64,000 bases of DNA from the NCBI RefSeq assembly GCF_003148665.1, contig NZ_QGGQ01000009.1, forward strand, positions 124,471 through 188,470. The letters run 5' to 3'. Below the pieces are notes generated by a model. It did not search any database, had not been told where the DNA came from, and worked only from the letters and a program-made list of their open reading frames with translations. A program made the translations under genes and the position numbers. This stretch comes from Maribacter polysiphoniae (lineage in GTDB: Bacteria; Bacteroidota; Bacteroidia; Flavobacteriales; Flavobacteriaceae). This document shows positions 45,820 to 54,525 of the stretch, piece by piece; the first letter of the stretch is position 1, and the number at the start of each line of letters is the position of its first letter.

Positions 45820-45834
45820 TTAAGGAATCCTTAA
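45820..45834. promoter_or_regulatory. Candidate operator: perfect 7-1-7 palindrome
   Basis: TTAAGGAATCCTTAA is symmetric around one central base, so it cannot form a useful RNA hairpin and looks like a binding site for a dimeric regulator. It lies 132 nt before the susC start codon. The neighbouring LuxR-type regulator is the natural candidate to bind it (inference). Confidence 0.45.
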
Positions 45835-45874
45835 CCTTCCCTGTTAAATTTACCTTAACGAAAAGTAATCAAAA

Positions 45875-45934
45875 ATGAAATGCGCATAACGACGATCCCA
45901 TGGCAAAAGGAAACCTTGTTTATGCGAATTCCAT
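45875..45934 (+). promoter_or_regulatory. Imperfect inverted repeat in susC leader
   Basis: Arms ATGAAATGCGCATAA (45875-45889) and TTATGCGAATTCCAT (45920-45934) pair at 13 of 15 positions across a 30-nt spacer. It ends 32 nt before the susC ATG and could be an operator or an mRNA leader hairpin that limits susC translation. Confidence 0.45.
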
Positions 45935-45966
45935 CTGAAAAATTAAAAACTAACTAAAATTAACAG

Positions 45967-48900
45967 ATGAAGTCAAAAATTTTATTTCTCACATTGTTCT
46001 TGATAACATCGTTTACATTCGGTCAAACGACCAATGTATCCGGTACCGTTTCAGATTCGGGCAATATGCCTATTCCGGGCGTAAATGTTATCGTGAAAAA
46101 CACGACAAAGGGAACAGCAACGGATTTTGATGGTATTTTCACCTTAAATGACGTTCCCATCAATTCGACCTTGGTTTTTTCCTATTTAGGATTCCAATCA
46201 CAGGAAATTGTAGTGACCCAAAGTAACCAAAACTTCAATGTTATAATGAATGAAGACACTGAAGCTTTGGAAGAAGTCGTTGTTATCGGTTATGGTACAC
46301 AAAAGGTGACCAAAGTATCCGGTGCCATTTCCACCGTAAAGTCAGAATCGATTGAAAGACTGAAACCGTTACGTGTTGAGGAAGCCCTTCAAGGTAGCGC
46401 CTCTGGGGTATCGGTTATCCAAAGTGGTTCCCCAGGAAGCAAACCTACCGTATTGGTTCGAGGTATTCCTTCATTTACAGGAACAGACCCCGTTGTTATT
46501 ATCGATGGTGTACCCCAGAGTTTGGACGATTTAAATTCCATCAACTCTGCCGACATCCAATCACTGAACATTCTAAAGGATGCCGCATCAACAGCGATTT
46601 ACGGTGTTAAGGGGGGTAATGGTGTAATTGTGGTAACTACTAAAAACGGTAGAAAGAATGAGAAAGCGGAATTCAGTTTCAACACCTATACCGGTTTTCA
46701 ATCCGTAATCAAAAAGATAGGTGTCTTAAATGCATCGGAATATGCCGGTATGATCAATGAAGGTAGTGTAACCGCCGGAGGGGACCTTATTTTTTCTGAT
46801 ATCTCCGATTTAGGACAAGGTACTGATTGGCAAGACGAAGTCTTTGAAGATGCCTCCGTAACCTCCTATTCCCTTTCTGCCAGAGGTGGTTCGGAAAGTA
46901 TAGGCTATTTCTTGTCCACTGGTTACCTAAGCCAAGGTGGTATTGTAGGTGGAAATGATAAATCCAATTTCAATAGATTGAATTTCACGGCAAACGTGGA
47001 TGTTCAATTGACGCCAAAATTGAAATTCATTCTTAATTCCAGTTATGCCAATATCAAAAGTCAAACTGTAGCTGAGAACTCTTTCAACTCCATTATTGGT
47101 AACGCATTGAACTTCGACCCTACAGTATCTGTTTACAATACCGATCCCAACGACTATGCCACTTATGGGTATAGCAATCTATTGCTATCGGAAATATTCA
47201 ATCCAGTACAAAGATTGGAAGACACCCATAATGAAAGTAATGGGGATAAATTATACGGTAAATTCGAGTTGCAATATGACATCCTGGATAACCTTAAGAT
47301 AACATCCCGTTTTGGTTATACCAAATGGGACCAGGTTAGTAAAAGTTTCACCCCTTTGGCCTATTATGGGCCGAACAACGTATCTAGTGATTACTACGCA
47401 GACGGTACGGTAAAAACGCAGGAAGTGGACAATGGTGATGGTACAACCTCAACCATTCCTTCCTTTCACAACAGTGTTACGGAAAGTACCGTATCCAACT
47501 TCAGTTACACCTTTGAGACCTATGCGAGCTATAACTTCACCTTAAATGAAAAGCACAATTTTGATGCTGTATTGGGTATTTCCAGAAGTAAATCAACAGG
47601 ATATGGCTTTGGTACCACAAGACAGGATGTTAGGGACAACGCTTGGGAATGGGCAGACATAAGTGCTGCTACCGGAGTAAATACCGAGTTGAATACCGAT
47701 GCTTACACGGGTTATAGTTATCAAGACCTTGAACGCAGGAATGTATCTTACTTCAGTAGGATCAACTACGATTATCAAGGCAAATATTTAGCATCATTCT
47801 CTGCCCGTCGCGATGGTTCCATTGCTTTTGGTGACGACAACAAATTCGCGAATTTCTACGCGGGTTCTTTGGGTTGGGTCGTAACCAATGAGAACTTCTT
47901 CAATTCCGAAGCCATTGATTTCTTGAAAATCAGGGGAAGTTACGGTACCGTAGGTAACGAAAACGTAGACCCTCAATATGTTAAAATCACTATTGGAGGT
48001 CCAAGTTATAATTCCACAGCGAATAGCAATGGATATACCTTCGGAACGGAATTCGTTTCCGGTGCCACGGTAAACTCTTTTGAAAACCCCACCTTAAGTT
48101 GGGAAGAACAGACCCAATACAACATTGGTTTCGATGCTACCTTGTTCAAGGATATTTCCATAACCGCGGATTACTTCAATAAATCCGTAGACGGATTATT
48201 GTTCACAGATGCGCCCCCATTATATGCCGGTACATCAGAACCGGTAACCTCCAATATAGGTAGTACCGAAAGTAAGGGTATCGACTTTACCGTGGGATAT
48301 AGCAACAACGGGGCTCAAGATTTTAAATTCAATACCTCCCTGACTTTTACAACTTCCAAGAACGAAGTTACCGAGACCAATAGCGACGGAACGGCTTTTG
48401 TATCTGGAGGTTCCTATTTCAATGGACAAAGTCACAATATAACACGTTTTGAAAAAGGCTATACCCCTGGATATTTTTATGGGTATAAAACCGATGGGTT
48501 ATTCCAAAATCAAGCCGAAATCGATGCCCATGCCACACAAGACGGTGCGCAACCCGGGGATATTCGTTTTGTCGACTACAATAACGATGGAATCATTGAT
48601 GATGATGACAAAACAAAAATCGGTGATCCATTCCCTGAATTCACTTTAGGTTGGAATGTAGGTTTCAACTATAAAAACTTCGATTTAAGTATGTTCACCT
48701 ATGCCTCTGTCGGAAATGATATATATAGGGCTTACGAACGTAATGCACAATATTCGAACAAATTCAGGAATATATTGGATCGATGGACCGGTGAAGGCAC
48801 TACCAACGATGCAACTACCCCAAGGTATACATTTGCCGACACCAACAGTAACATCAGGCCTTCCGATAGATATGTTGAGGATGGAAGTTTCATCAAAATA

Positions 48901-49113
48901 AAGAGTTTGATTTTGGGATATACCCTACCGGAATCATCAAATAACTTTTTTAGCAAGATACGGATCTATGCACAAGCCAAGAACCTCTTGACCTTGACTG
49001 ATTATACAGGTTATGATCCCGAAATATCCGGTGGAATATTAGACACTGGGGTTGACAGAGGTGCTTACCCACAAGCTAGAACAATCTTACTCGGTTTGGA
49101 TCTTAAATTTTAA
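45967..49113 (+). CDS. susC: SusC/RagA TonB-dependent outer-membrane transporter
   Basis: A 1048-residue SusC-type receptor that imports oligosaccharides across the outer membrane with energy from TonB. Signal peptide 1-19 (ending TFGQ), a carboxypeptidase-regulatory-like domain (about 22-95, VSGTVSDSGNMPIPGVNVIV), a TonB box near 103-110 (EEVVVIGYG), the plug (about 115-225, with VLVRGIPSFTGTDPVVIIDG), then a large beta barrel ending in LLGLDLKF. Length is standard. It starts the sus-like operon, 18 bp before susD. Substrate is inferred as beta-1,3-glucan oligosaccharides from the GH16 and phosphorylase neighbours. Confidence 0.95.
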   Translation: MKSKILFLTLFLITSFTFGQTTNVSGTVSDSGNMPIPGVNVIVKNTTKGTATDFDGIFTLNDVPINSTLVFSYLGFQSQEIVVTQSNQNFNVIMNEDTEALEEVVVIGYGTQKVTKVSGAISTVKSESIERLKPLRVEEALQGSASGVSVIQSGSPGSKPTVLVRGIPSFTGTDPVVIIDGVPQSLDDLNSINSADIQSLNILKDAASTAIYGVKGGNGVIVVTTKNGRKNEKAEFSFNTYTGFQSVIKKIGVLNASEYAGMINEGSVTAGGDLIFSDISDLGQGTDWQDEVFEDASVTSYSLSARGGSESIGYFLSTGYLSQGGIVGGNDKSNFNRLNFTANVDVQLTPKLKFILNSSYANIKSQTVAENSFNSIIGNALNFDPTVSVYNTDPNDYATYGYSNLLLSEIFNPVQRLEDTHNESNGDKLYGKFELQYDILDNLKITSRFGYTKWDQVSKSFTPLAYYGPNNVSSDYYADGTVKTQEVDNGDGTTSTIPSFHNSVTESTVSNFSYTFETYASYNFTLNEKHNFDAVLGISRSKSTGYGFGTTRQDVRDNAWEWADISAATGVNTELNTDAYTGYSYQDLERRNVSYFSRINYDYQGKYLASFSARRDGSIAFGDDNKFANFYAGSLGWVVTNENFFNSEAIDFLKIRGSYGTVGNENVDPQYVKITIGGPSYNSTANSNGYTFGTEFVSGATVNSFENPTLSWEEQTQYNIGFDATLFKDISITADYFNKSVDGLLFTDAPPLYAGTSEPVTSNIGSTESKGIDFTVGYSNNGAQDFKFNTSLTFTTSKNEVTETNSDGTAFVSGGSYFNGQSHNITRFEKGYTPGYFYGYKTDGLFQNQAEIDAHATQDGAQPGDIRFVDYNNDGIIDDDDKTKIGDPFPEFTLGWNVGFNYKNFDLSMFTYASVGNDIYRAYERNAQYSNKFRNILDRWTGEGTTNDATTPRYTFADTNSNIRPSDRYVEDGSFIKIKSLILGYTLPESSNNFFSKIRIYAQAKNLLTLTDYTGYDPEISGGILDTGVDRGAYPQARTILLGLDLKF

Positions 49114-49131
49114 CATCGAAATAATATCAGT

Positions 49132-50628
49132 ATGAAAAATATAAAAAACAGTATAAGCCTAATCATCATACTTACAACCTTGGTTGGTTGTTCAGACGTG
49201 GTTGAATTTGACCCGCATGATGAATACGAAGTAACTGAGGTGGACTATCTACAGACACAATCAGATTATGAAACCATGGCCGTCAGTTGCTATACACCCA
49301 CACAATGGCTCAACCAATTGGTGGTTATTGGTGATATCGCATCGGACAATGCCGTGGCCGGTGGTGAAAATGCATCCGATGTTGTTGCCTTACAGCAAAT
49401 AGATGACCATGCCATATTAACCAATAACAGCACCCTTGAGGATTTATGGAAATCAGCTTACGAGGGCGTTAACAGAACCAATTACCTTATCAGCTATAAA
49501 GATGTTAACCTACTAGGCGAAACCGTTGAATTCGATGGAAAGGAAGCACTGTATGGCGAAGTTTATTTCTTAAGGGCCTATTACTATTTCAACTTGGTGA
49601 AAATGTTCGGAGACGTGGTGCTCTTTACCGACCATAAGCTGGGCCTATCGGATTTTGGTACTTTACAAAGGTCCCCCAAGGAGGATGTTTACGCACAAAT
49701 CGAAATAGACCTACTTGACGCTATCAGTGTTTTACCAACAACACAATCGCAACAAGGAAGGATTACGAAATATGCGGCCCAAGCTTTGTTGGGTAAAGTA
49801 TATTTATATCAAGAAAAATTCTCAGAGGCAGCCGCAATGCTAGAGAATGTGGTAAACGGCCCCTTTAGCTTAGTGTCCAATTTTGATGACATCTTTTTAT
49901 TGGAAGGTGAAAACGGACCGGAATCGGTATACGAAGTACAATATTCCAACGGACAACCTTATTACAACTGGAGTGGCCAAACAAGAGGTCAAGGTAATTA
50001 TGCCGTACAACAATGTGGTGTAAGAGGTTTGAACGGAACAGCAGAGATGCCCTACAACTCGGGCTGGAGCACGAATCTGCCAACCCAAGACCTTGCTGCT
50101 GCTTATGAAAATGGGGACCAAAGAAAAAATGCTACGGTTTTCGATGTGGAAGCATATGCCAATGACAATCCTGGTTTAAACGTAACCTATCAGGTGGCAC
50201 CCTATAAAAATACTGATTTGTACAACAAAAAGTATTTACCTCGAAAAGGACAAACAAGCGGACAGGTAGAGTTGAATTACGAAAACAACCACCGCATAAT
50301 TCGCTATTCCGAAGTTTTATTAATGGCTGCAGAAGCCAATTTGAGATCGGCCACACCTAATGTGCCTAAAGCACAAGGTTATTTAGACCAAGTACGCGAT
50401 AGGGCCTTTGGCGATACAGACCATAGGGTTACTGCCACAGTTGATGCGATTTGGAACGAAAGACGTTTGGAGTTGGCTATGGAAGGGGATCGATTTTTTG
50501 ATCTAGTAAGAACGGGACAAGCTGCTTCGGTCTTAGGAAGTGGATATAATTCAGCCACCAACGGACTTTTCCCCATTCCACAGAATGAAATTGAAATTTC
50601 CAACCTCACCCAAAACGATGGTTACTAA
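49132..50628 (+). CDS. susD: SusD/RagB surface glycan-binding lipoprotein
   Basis: A 498-residue SusD-like lipoprotein that forms the lid of the SusC transporter and binds the glycan. Lipobox LVGCSD (Cys near 20), followed by acidic residues (SDVVEFDPHDEY) as expected for surface export. TPR-like helices include LYGEVYFLRAYYYFNLVKMFGDV (about 143-165, written in part) and ALLGKVYLYQEKFSEAAAML. The C-terminal RagB domain has IWNERRLELAMEGDRFFDLVR (about 441 onward). It is 18 bp from susC. Confidence 0.95.
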   Translation: MKNIKNSISLIIILTTLVGCSDVVEFDPHDEYEVTEVDYLQTQSDYETMAVSCYTPTQWLNQLVVIGDIASDNAVAGGENASDVVALQQIDDHAILTNNSTLEDLWKSAYEGVNRTNYLISYKDVNLLGETVEFDGKEALYGEVYFLRAYYYFNLVKMFGDVVLFTDHKLGLSDFGTLQRSPKEDVYAQIEIDLLDAISVLPTTQSQQGRITKYAAQALLGKVYLYQEKFSEAAAMLENVVNGPFSLVSNFDDIFLLEGENGPESVYEVQYSNGQPYYNWSGQTRGQGNYAVQQCGVRGLNGTAEMPYNSGWSTNLPTQDLAAAYENGDQRKNATVFDVEAYANDNPGLNVTYQVAPYKNTDLYNKKYLPRKGQTSGQVELNYENNHRIIRYSEVLLMAAEANLRSATPNVPKAQGYLDQVRDRAFGDTDHRVTATVDAIWNERRLELAMEGDRFFDLVRTGQAASVLGSGYNSATNGLFPIPQNEIEISNLTQNDGY

Positions 50629-50646
50629 TAACAAAAAGACTTTAAA

Positions 50647-52692
50647 ATGAAAACATTAAAATATATTTTAAGTGCTATTGTCCTTTTGACCACCTTTTGG
50701 GGTTGCGAGGAGGATAACTTTGACAACCTCGATTTTGTTGGATCGGCGGCTGCCCCCACCAATGTTTCTGCATTATTCGGTGTTACCCAAGACAATACGG
50801 GACTCGTAACGATAACCCCGAATGGTGAAGGCGCGGTTTCCTATACCATTTATTATGGCGATGACACCCCAGAGGCCGAGACGGTTTCACAAGGGGAAAG
50901 TACAGCCCATACATATGCCGAAGGTTCTTATACTGTAAAGATTATTGCTTATGGTATCACAGGCAAATCTTCAGAAACCACCTTGCCTTTAGAAGTATCG
51001 TTCAAGGCCCCTGAAAATTTAGAGGTCACCATTGCCAATGATGAAGCGATATCTAAACAAGTGAACGTTACTGCAAATGCCGATTATGCCATTTCCTTTG
51101 ATGTCTATTTTGGGGAAGAAGGTAATGACGATCCTGTTTCCGGCAATATAGGTGAAACGGTTTCTTATGTATATGCCGAACCTGGAACCTACACCATAAG
51201 GGTGGTTGCAAAAGGCGGTGCTATTGAAACTACCGATTATACACAGGAATTTGAAGCCGTGGCCATAGTACAACCCATAGCATCGGCCGCTACGCCACCA
51301 ACAAGAAGTGAGGATGATGTGATATCCATTTATTCCTCAAAATACACCAACATCCTTGATGTGAATTACAATCCCGATTGGGGACAATCAGGTCAAGGAA
51401 GTGGTTATGCGGAGTTCGACCTGAATGGAGATACCATGTTACAATACATTAACCTGAGCTATCAGGGCATTCAATTTTCAGCAGCAGAGGACCTTACCTC
51501 CATGGAATACTTACATATGGATGTTTGGACAGCAGATGCTGAAACCTTGGAAACCTCGTTGATCAGCTTAACCAATGGTGAAAAACCAGTGGTTTCAGAA
51601 TTGACCACTGATCAATGGACAAGTATCGATATTCCTATGTCCGCTTTTACAGACCAAGGTTTAACCGTGGCCGATATTCATCAACTTAAATTTGTAGGCA
51701 CCCCTTGGGCTGGAGGAACAGTCTTTATCGACAACCTATATTTTTATAGGGCATCGACTGCTCAGATAGATGGGTCACTTCCTATAAATTTTGAATCCGA
51801 CTATTTACTGAGCTCTTTCGACGGAGGCATTATTTCGACAGTCGAAAATCCAGATACTTCTGGAAACCCATCCGCTACGGTTTTGGAATTGGTCAAAGGT
51901 GACGGTCAAACTTGGGCAGGATCTAAAATAACCGTAGAAGATCCATACGATGTATCTGAGAACACTGTAGTTACTATGAAAGTATGGTCTCCTAGGGAAG
52001 GATTGAATGTATTGATGAAATTCGAGGATGATGCTGTTTGGCCCGATACTTCCGCCACAAGTGAAATAACGGCAACCACTACCGTTGCCAATGCTTGGGA
52101 AGAACTATCGTTTACCGTTACAGGAGTTGATTCCAGTCTTGATTATTATAATTTGGTATTGATCATGGATAATGGAACCGTAGGTGATGGTTCAAGTGAT
52201 TATACAATCTATGTTGATGACATTTCAATCGCCTCATTCTTGGATTTTGAAGAAGATTATTCCATGAGTTCTTTTGATGGTGGATCTATGGCTACAGTTG
52301 AAAACCCAGATACCTCTGGCAATTCTTCCGCTACGGTAGCACAGTTGGTCAAAGGTGCTGGTCAAACTTGGGCAGGATCTAAAATAACCGCAGAGGAGCC
52401 TTTCGATATTGAAGAAGGCACCACGATCAAGATCAAGGTATGGTCACCACGGGAAGGATTGAATTTATTGATGAAATTCGAGGATGCTGCTGCTTGGCCA
52501 GACACTTCGGCTACAGATGAAATTACCGTCGCTACCACAGTTGCCAATACTTGGGAAGAACTAACGTATACCATTACAGGTGTTGATTCCAGTCTAGAAT
52601 ATTACAATTTGGTATTGATCATGGATAATGGAACAGTTGGTGATGGATCAAGCGATTATACCATCTACGTTGATGATATTTCACAAAACTAA
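50647..52692 (+). CDS. Surface glycan-binding lipoprotein with duplicated CBM-like modules
   Basis: A 681-residue SusE-position lipoprotein. Lipobox FWGCEEDN: Cys at about 20 followed by acidic residues, as in surface-exported lipoproteins. Domains in order: two PKD-like modules (about 35-115, ending TLPLEVSF; and 117-200), a beta-sandwich resembling a carbohydrate-binding module (about 215-370, with VDVW-like and WTSIDIPMSAF), then two near-identical 149-residue sandwich modules (about 380-528 and 532-680), each with DTSGNxSATV, TWAGSKIT and KVWSPREGLN. No catalytic residues were recognised. It should capture the glucan at the cell surface for SusCD. Confidence 0.85.
   Translation: MKTLKYILSAIVLLTTFWGCEEDNFDNLDFVGSAAAPTNVSALFGVTQDNTGLVTITPNGEGAVSYTIYYGDDTPEAETVSQGESTAHTYAEGSYTVKIIAYGITGKSSETTLPLEVSFKAPENLEVTIANDEAISKQVNVTANADYAISFDVYFGEEGNDDPVSGNIGETVSYVYAEPGTYTIRVVAKGGAIETTDYTQEFEAVAIVQPIASAATPPTRSEDDVISIYSSKYTNILDVNYNPDWGQSGQGSGYAEFDLNGDTMLQYINLSYQGIQFSAAEDLTSMEYLHMDVWTADAETLETSLISLTNGEKPVVSELTTDQWTSIDIPMSAFTDQGLTVADIHQLKFVGTPWAGGTVFIDNLYFYRASTAQIDGSLPINFESDYLLSSFDGGIISTVENPDTSGNPSATVLELVKGDGQTWAGSKITVEDPYDVSENTVVTMKVWSPREGLNVLMKFEDDAVWPDTSATSEITATTTVANAWEELSFTVTGVDSSLDYYNLVLIMDNGTVGDGSSDYTIYVDDISIASFLDFEEDYSMSSFDGGSMATVENPDTSGNSSATVAQLVKGAGQTWAGSKITAEEPFDIEEGTTIKIKVWSPREGLNLLMKFEDAAAWPDTSATDEITVATTVANTWEELTYTITGVDSSLEYYNLVLIMDNGTVGDGSSDYTIYVDDISQN
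51784..52230 (+). repeat. Internal tandem module, copy 1
   Basis: First copy of a 149-residue module inside the surface glycan-binding protein (residues 380-528). It matches copy 2 at 52240-52686 without gaps; by eye roughly three quarters of residues are identical, and the last 30 or so are almost fully identical. Confidence 0.85.
52240..52686 (+). repeat. Internal tandem module, copy 2
   Basis: Second copy of the module (residues 532-680). Period to copy 1 is 456 bp. DNA similarity is highest at the 3' end, including a shared TTGGTATTGATCATGGATAA stretch. Confidence 0.85.
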
Positions 52693-52717
52693 TAAGTCTA
52701 AATAATTAAATGAACTT

Positions 52718-54343
52718 ATGAAAAATTCTAAAATATTATTTAAAACCATCTTCTTGGTACTGACGACCCTCTTGGTTTCGTGCGAAGAAAAAGAGTATGA
52801 ATTCGGGGACATTATCGCGCCATCGAATTTGGACATCAATTCTGTAATTGTAGGTCAGGATACGGAAAACCCTTATGGGGATGGTTCTGGTGCCGTAAAT
52901 TTTACAGCATCGGCATCGGACGCCCTTACCTATAAATATATTTATAATGGCAAGGAAGAAATGGCACCTACGGGGGAATTGACCATTAACTTCTCAACTA
53001 CAGGGATAAATAATTACAATGTTACCGTACAAGCCTTCGGCAAAGCAGGTGTTAGTACTACGGAAACCATCGAAGTGGAAGTATTAGCCCTTTATTCCGC
53101 TCCCGATGATCTATTGGAAATGCTTTATGGTGACGGAGAAAAGACTTGGAGGGTTAAAGCTGAGTCCGTAGGTCATTTCGGCGTAGGTCCCGCAGACGGT
53201 ACCTCACCTGACTGGTGGGCTGCTCCAGCTTATGATAAATCTGGCCTCGGGGCATATGACGACAGAATTACGTTTAAGTCCGATGGTACCGTTACGTATA
53301 CTACCAATGGAACCATTTACGGTCAGGCCTCTGCTTTGGATGCGGATTACGGAATTTCATGGGAAGCCAATTCAAATAGCGAATATGAAAATTATCCCGT
53401 TGATGAATTTTCGGACACTTGGTCGTTGACTGCTCCCGAGGGTCAAGAAACCTTGAATTTTGATGGCAATGGTTTCCATGGCTTCTATGTGGGTGGCGAT
53501 CATAGCTACGCCATTCTTGAACGTACGGATACTGAAATGACGATAAAAACTATTGGCGCAGATGGCCTTGGTTGGTTTGGTATATTGACTTCCGAAGAGG
53601 AACCTACAGACGAAGAAGCGACCGTTGATGTCACGTATTCCAATTTAATTTGGTCCGATGAGTTCGATACCGATGGGGCACCGGATACTGCCAAATGGAC
53701 CTATGATATTGGAATAGGTTCCAATGGATGGGGCAATAATGAATCCCAATATTACACCAATAGAGCCGATAACGTAACCATATCCGAAGGTACGTTAAAG
53801 ATTACGGCCAAAAAGGAAAGTTACGAAGGGTCTGAATATACCTCTGCTAGAATGAAAACCCAAGACTTGTTTGAGTTTACCCATGGTAGGGTCGATGTTC
53901 GAGCAAAATTACCAGCAGGGGGCGGAACATGGCCTGCCCTTTGGATGTTGGGAGCGAATTTTGAAACAGTAAGCTGGCCTGCTTGTGGGGAGATAGATAT
54001 TATGGAGCATGTGGGTAACGACGAAGGTACCGTACATGGTTCCATTCACAATACCTCAAGTTCTGGTGCAACTATAAATACCGGTGAAACAACAGTAAGC
54101 GATGCTACTTCCGAATTTCATGTGTATTCGGTAAACTGGTCAGAAGATGAGATTTCATTCTTAGTAGATGATGAAATTTTCTATACCTACAGCCCAGACC
54201 CAAAAGATGGGGATACTTGGCCATTTGACGCCGATCAGTTCATTATCATGAATGTTGCCATGGGTGGCAACTTCGGAGGGGCTATAGATACCTCTTTTAC
54301 AGAAGCAACGATGGAGGTTGATTACGTTAGGGTTTATCAATAA
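52718..54343 (+). CDS. GH16 endo-beta-1,3-glucanase (laminarinase-type) lipoprotein
   Basis: A 541-residue lipoprotein. Lipobox LVSCEE with acidic residues after the Cys (EEKEYEF) suggests surface display. A PKD-like module (about 30-118) and an unrecognised module (about 128-290, Trp/Gly-rich, DWWAAPAYDKSGLGAYDD) precede a C-terminal GH16 domain (about 308-541). The catalytic motif is GEIDIMEHVG: Glu425 nucleophile, Asp427, Glu430 acid/base, in the laminarinase-like EIDxxE form with the extra Met. It should cut internal beta-1,3 links outside the cell. A strong terminator follows, so the sus-like unit ends here. Confidence 0.9.
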   Translation: MKNSKILFKTIFLVLTTLLVSCEEKEYEFGDIIAPSNLDINSVIVGQDTENPYGDGSGAVNFTASASDALTYKYIYNGKEEMAPTGELTINFSTTGINNYNVTVQAFGKAGVSTTETIEVEVLALYSAPDDLLEMLYGDGEKTWRVKAESVGHFGVGPADGTSPDWWAAPAYDKSGLGAYDDRITFKSDGTVTYTTNGTIYGQASALDADYGISWEANSNSEYENYPVDEFSDTWSLTAPEGQETLNFDGNGFHGFYVGGDHSYAILERTDTEMTIKTIGADGLGWFGILTSEEEPTDEEATVDVTYSNLIWSDEFDTDGAPDTAKWTYDIGIGSNGWGNNESQYYTNRADNVTISEGTLKITAKKESYEGSEYTSARMKTQDLFEFTHGRVDVRAKLPAGGGTWPALWMLGANFETVSWPACGEIDIMEHVGNDEGTVHGSIHNTSSSGATINTGETTVSDATSEFHVYSVNWSEDEISFLVDDEIFYTYSPDPKDGDTWPFDADQFIIMNVAMGGNFGGAIDTSFTEATMEVDYVRVYQ

Positions 54344-54371
54344 TAGTTAGATTGAGTTTTGTTTGAGTTTT

Positions 54372-54403
54372 AAAAAAGGTTAGCGTAATACCTAACCTTT
54401 TTT
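54372..54403 (+). terminator. Rho-independent terminator after the GH16 gene
   Basis: A 12-bp stem (AAAAAAGGTTAG / CTAACCTTTTTT, loop of 8 nt), 28 nt after the stop. It divides the susCD-binding protein-GH16 unit from the GH30 unit. Confidence 0.85.
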
Positions 54404-54525
54404 ATCTTAAACCGTTTCATAATCCATACCCAATCAAACGGAATAAAAACATGGGAATCCGTAACGTCATCCACTGGAATTCCATAGATATGATTTTACA
54501 GCAATAAATTCCAACCATCAATACA

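Larger units (their letters stand above)
45635..45966. other. Intergenic control region upstream of susC
   Basis: No gene in these 332 bases. Two symmetric elements stand out: a 15-base palindrome at 45820-45834 and a long imperfect inverted repeat at 45875-45934. No exact TAnnTTTG box was found. Confidence 0.7.
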
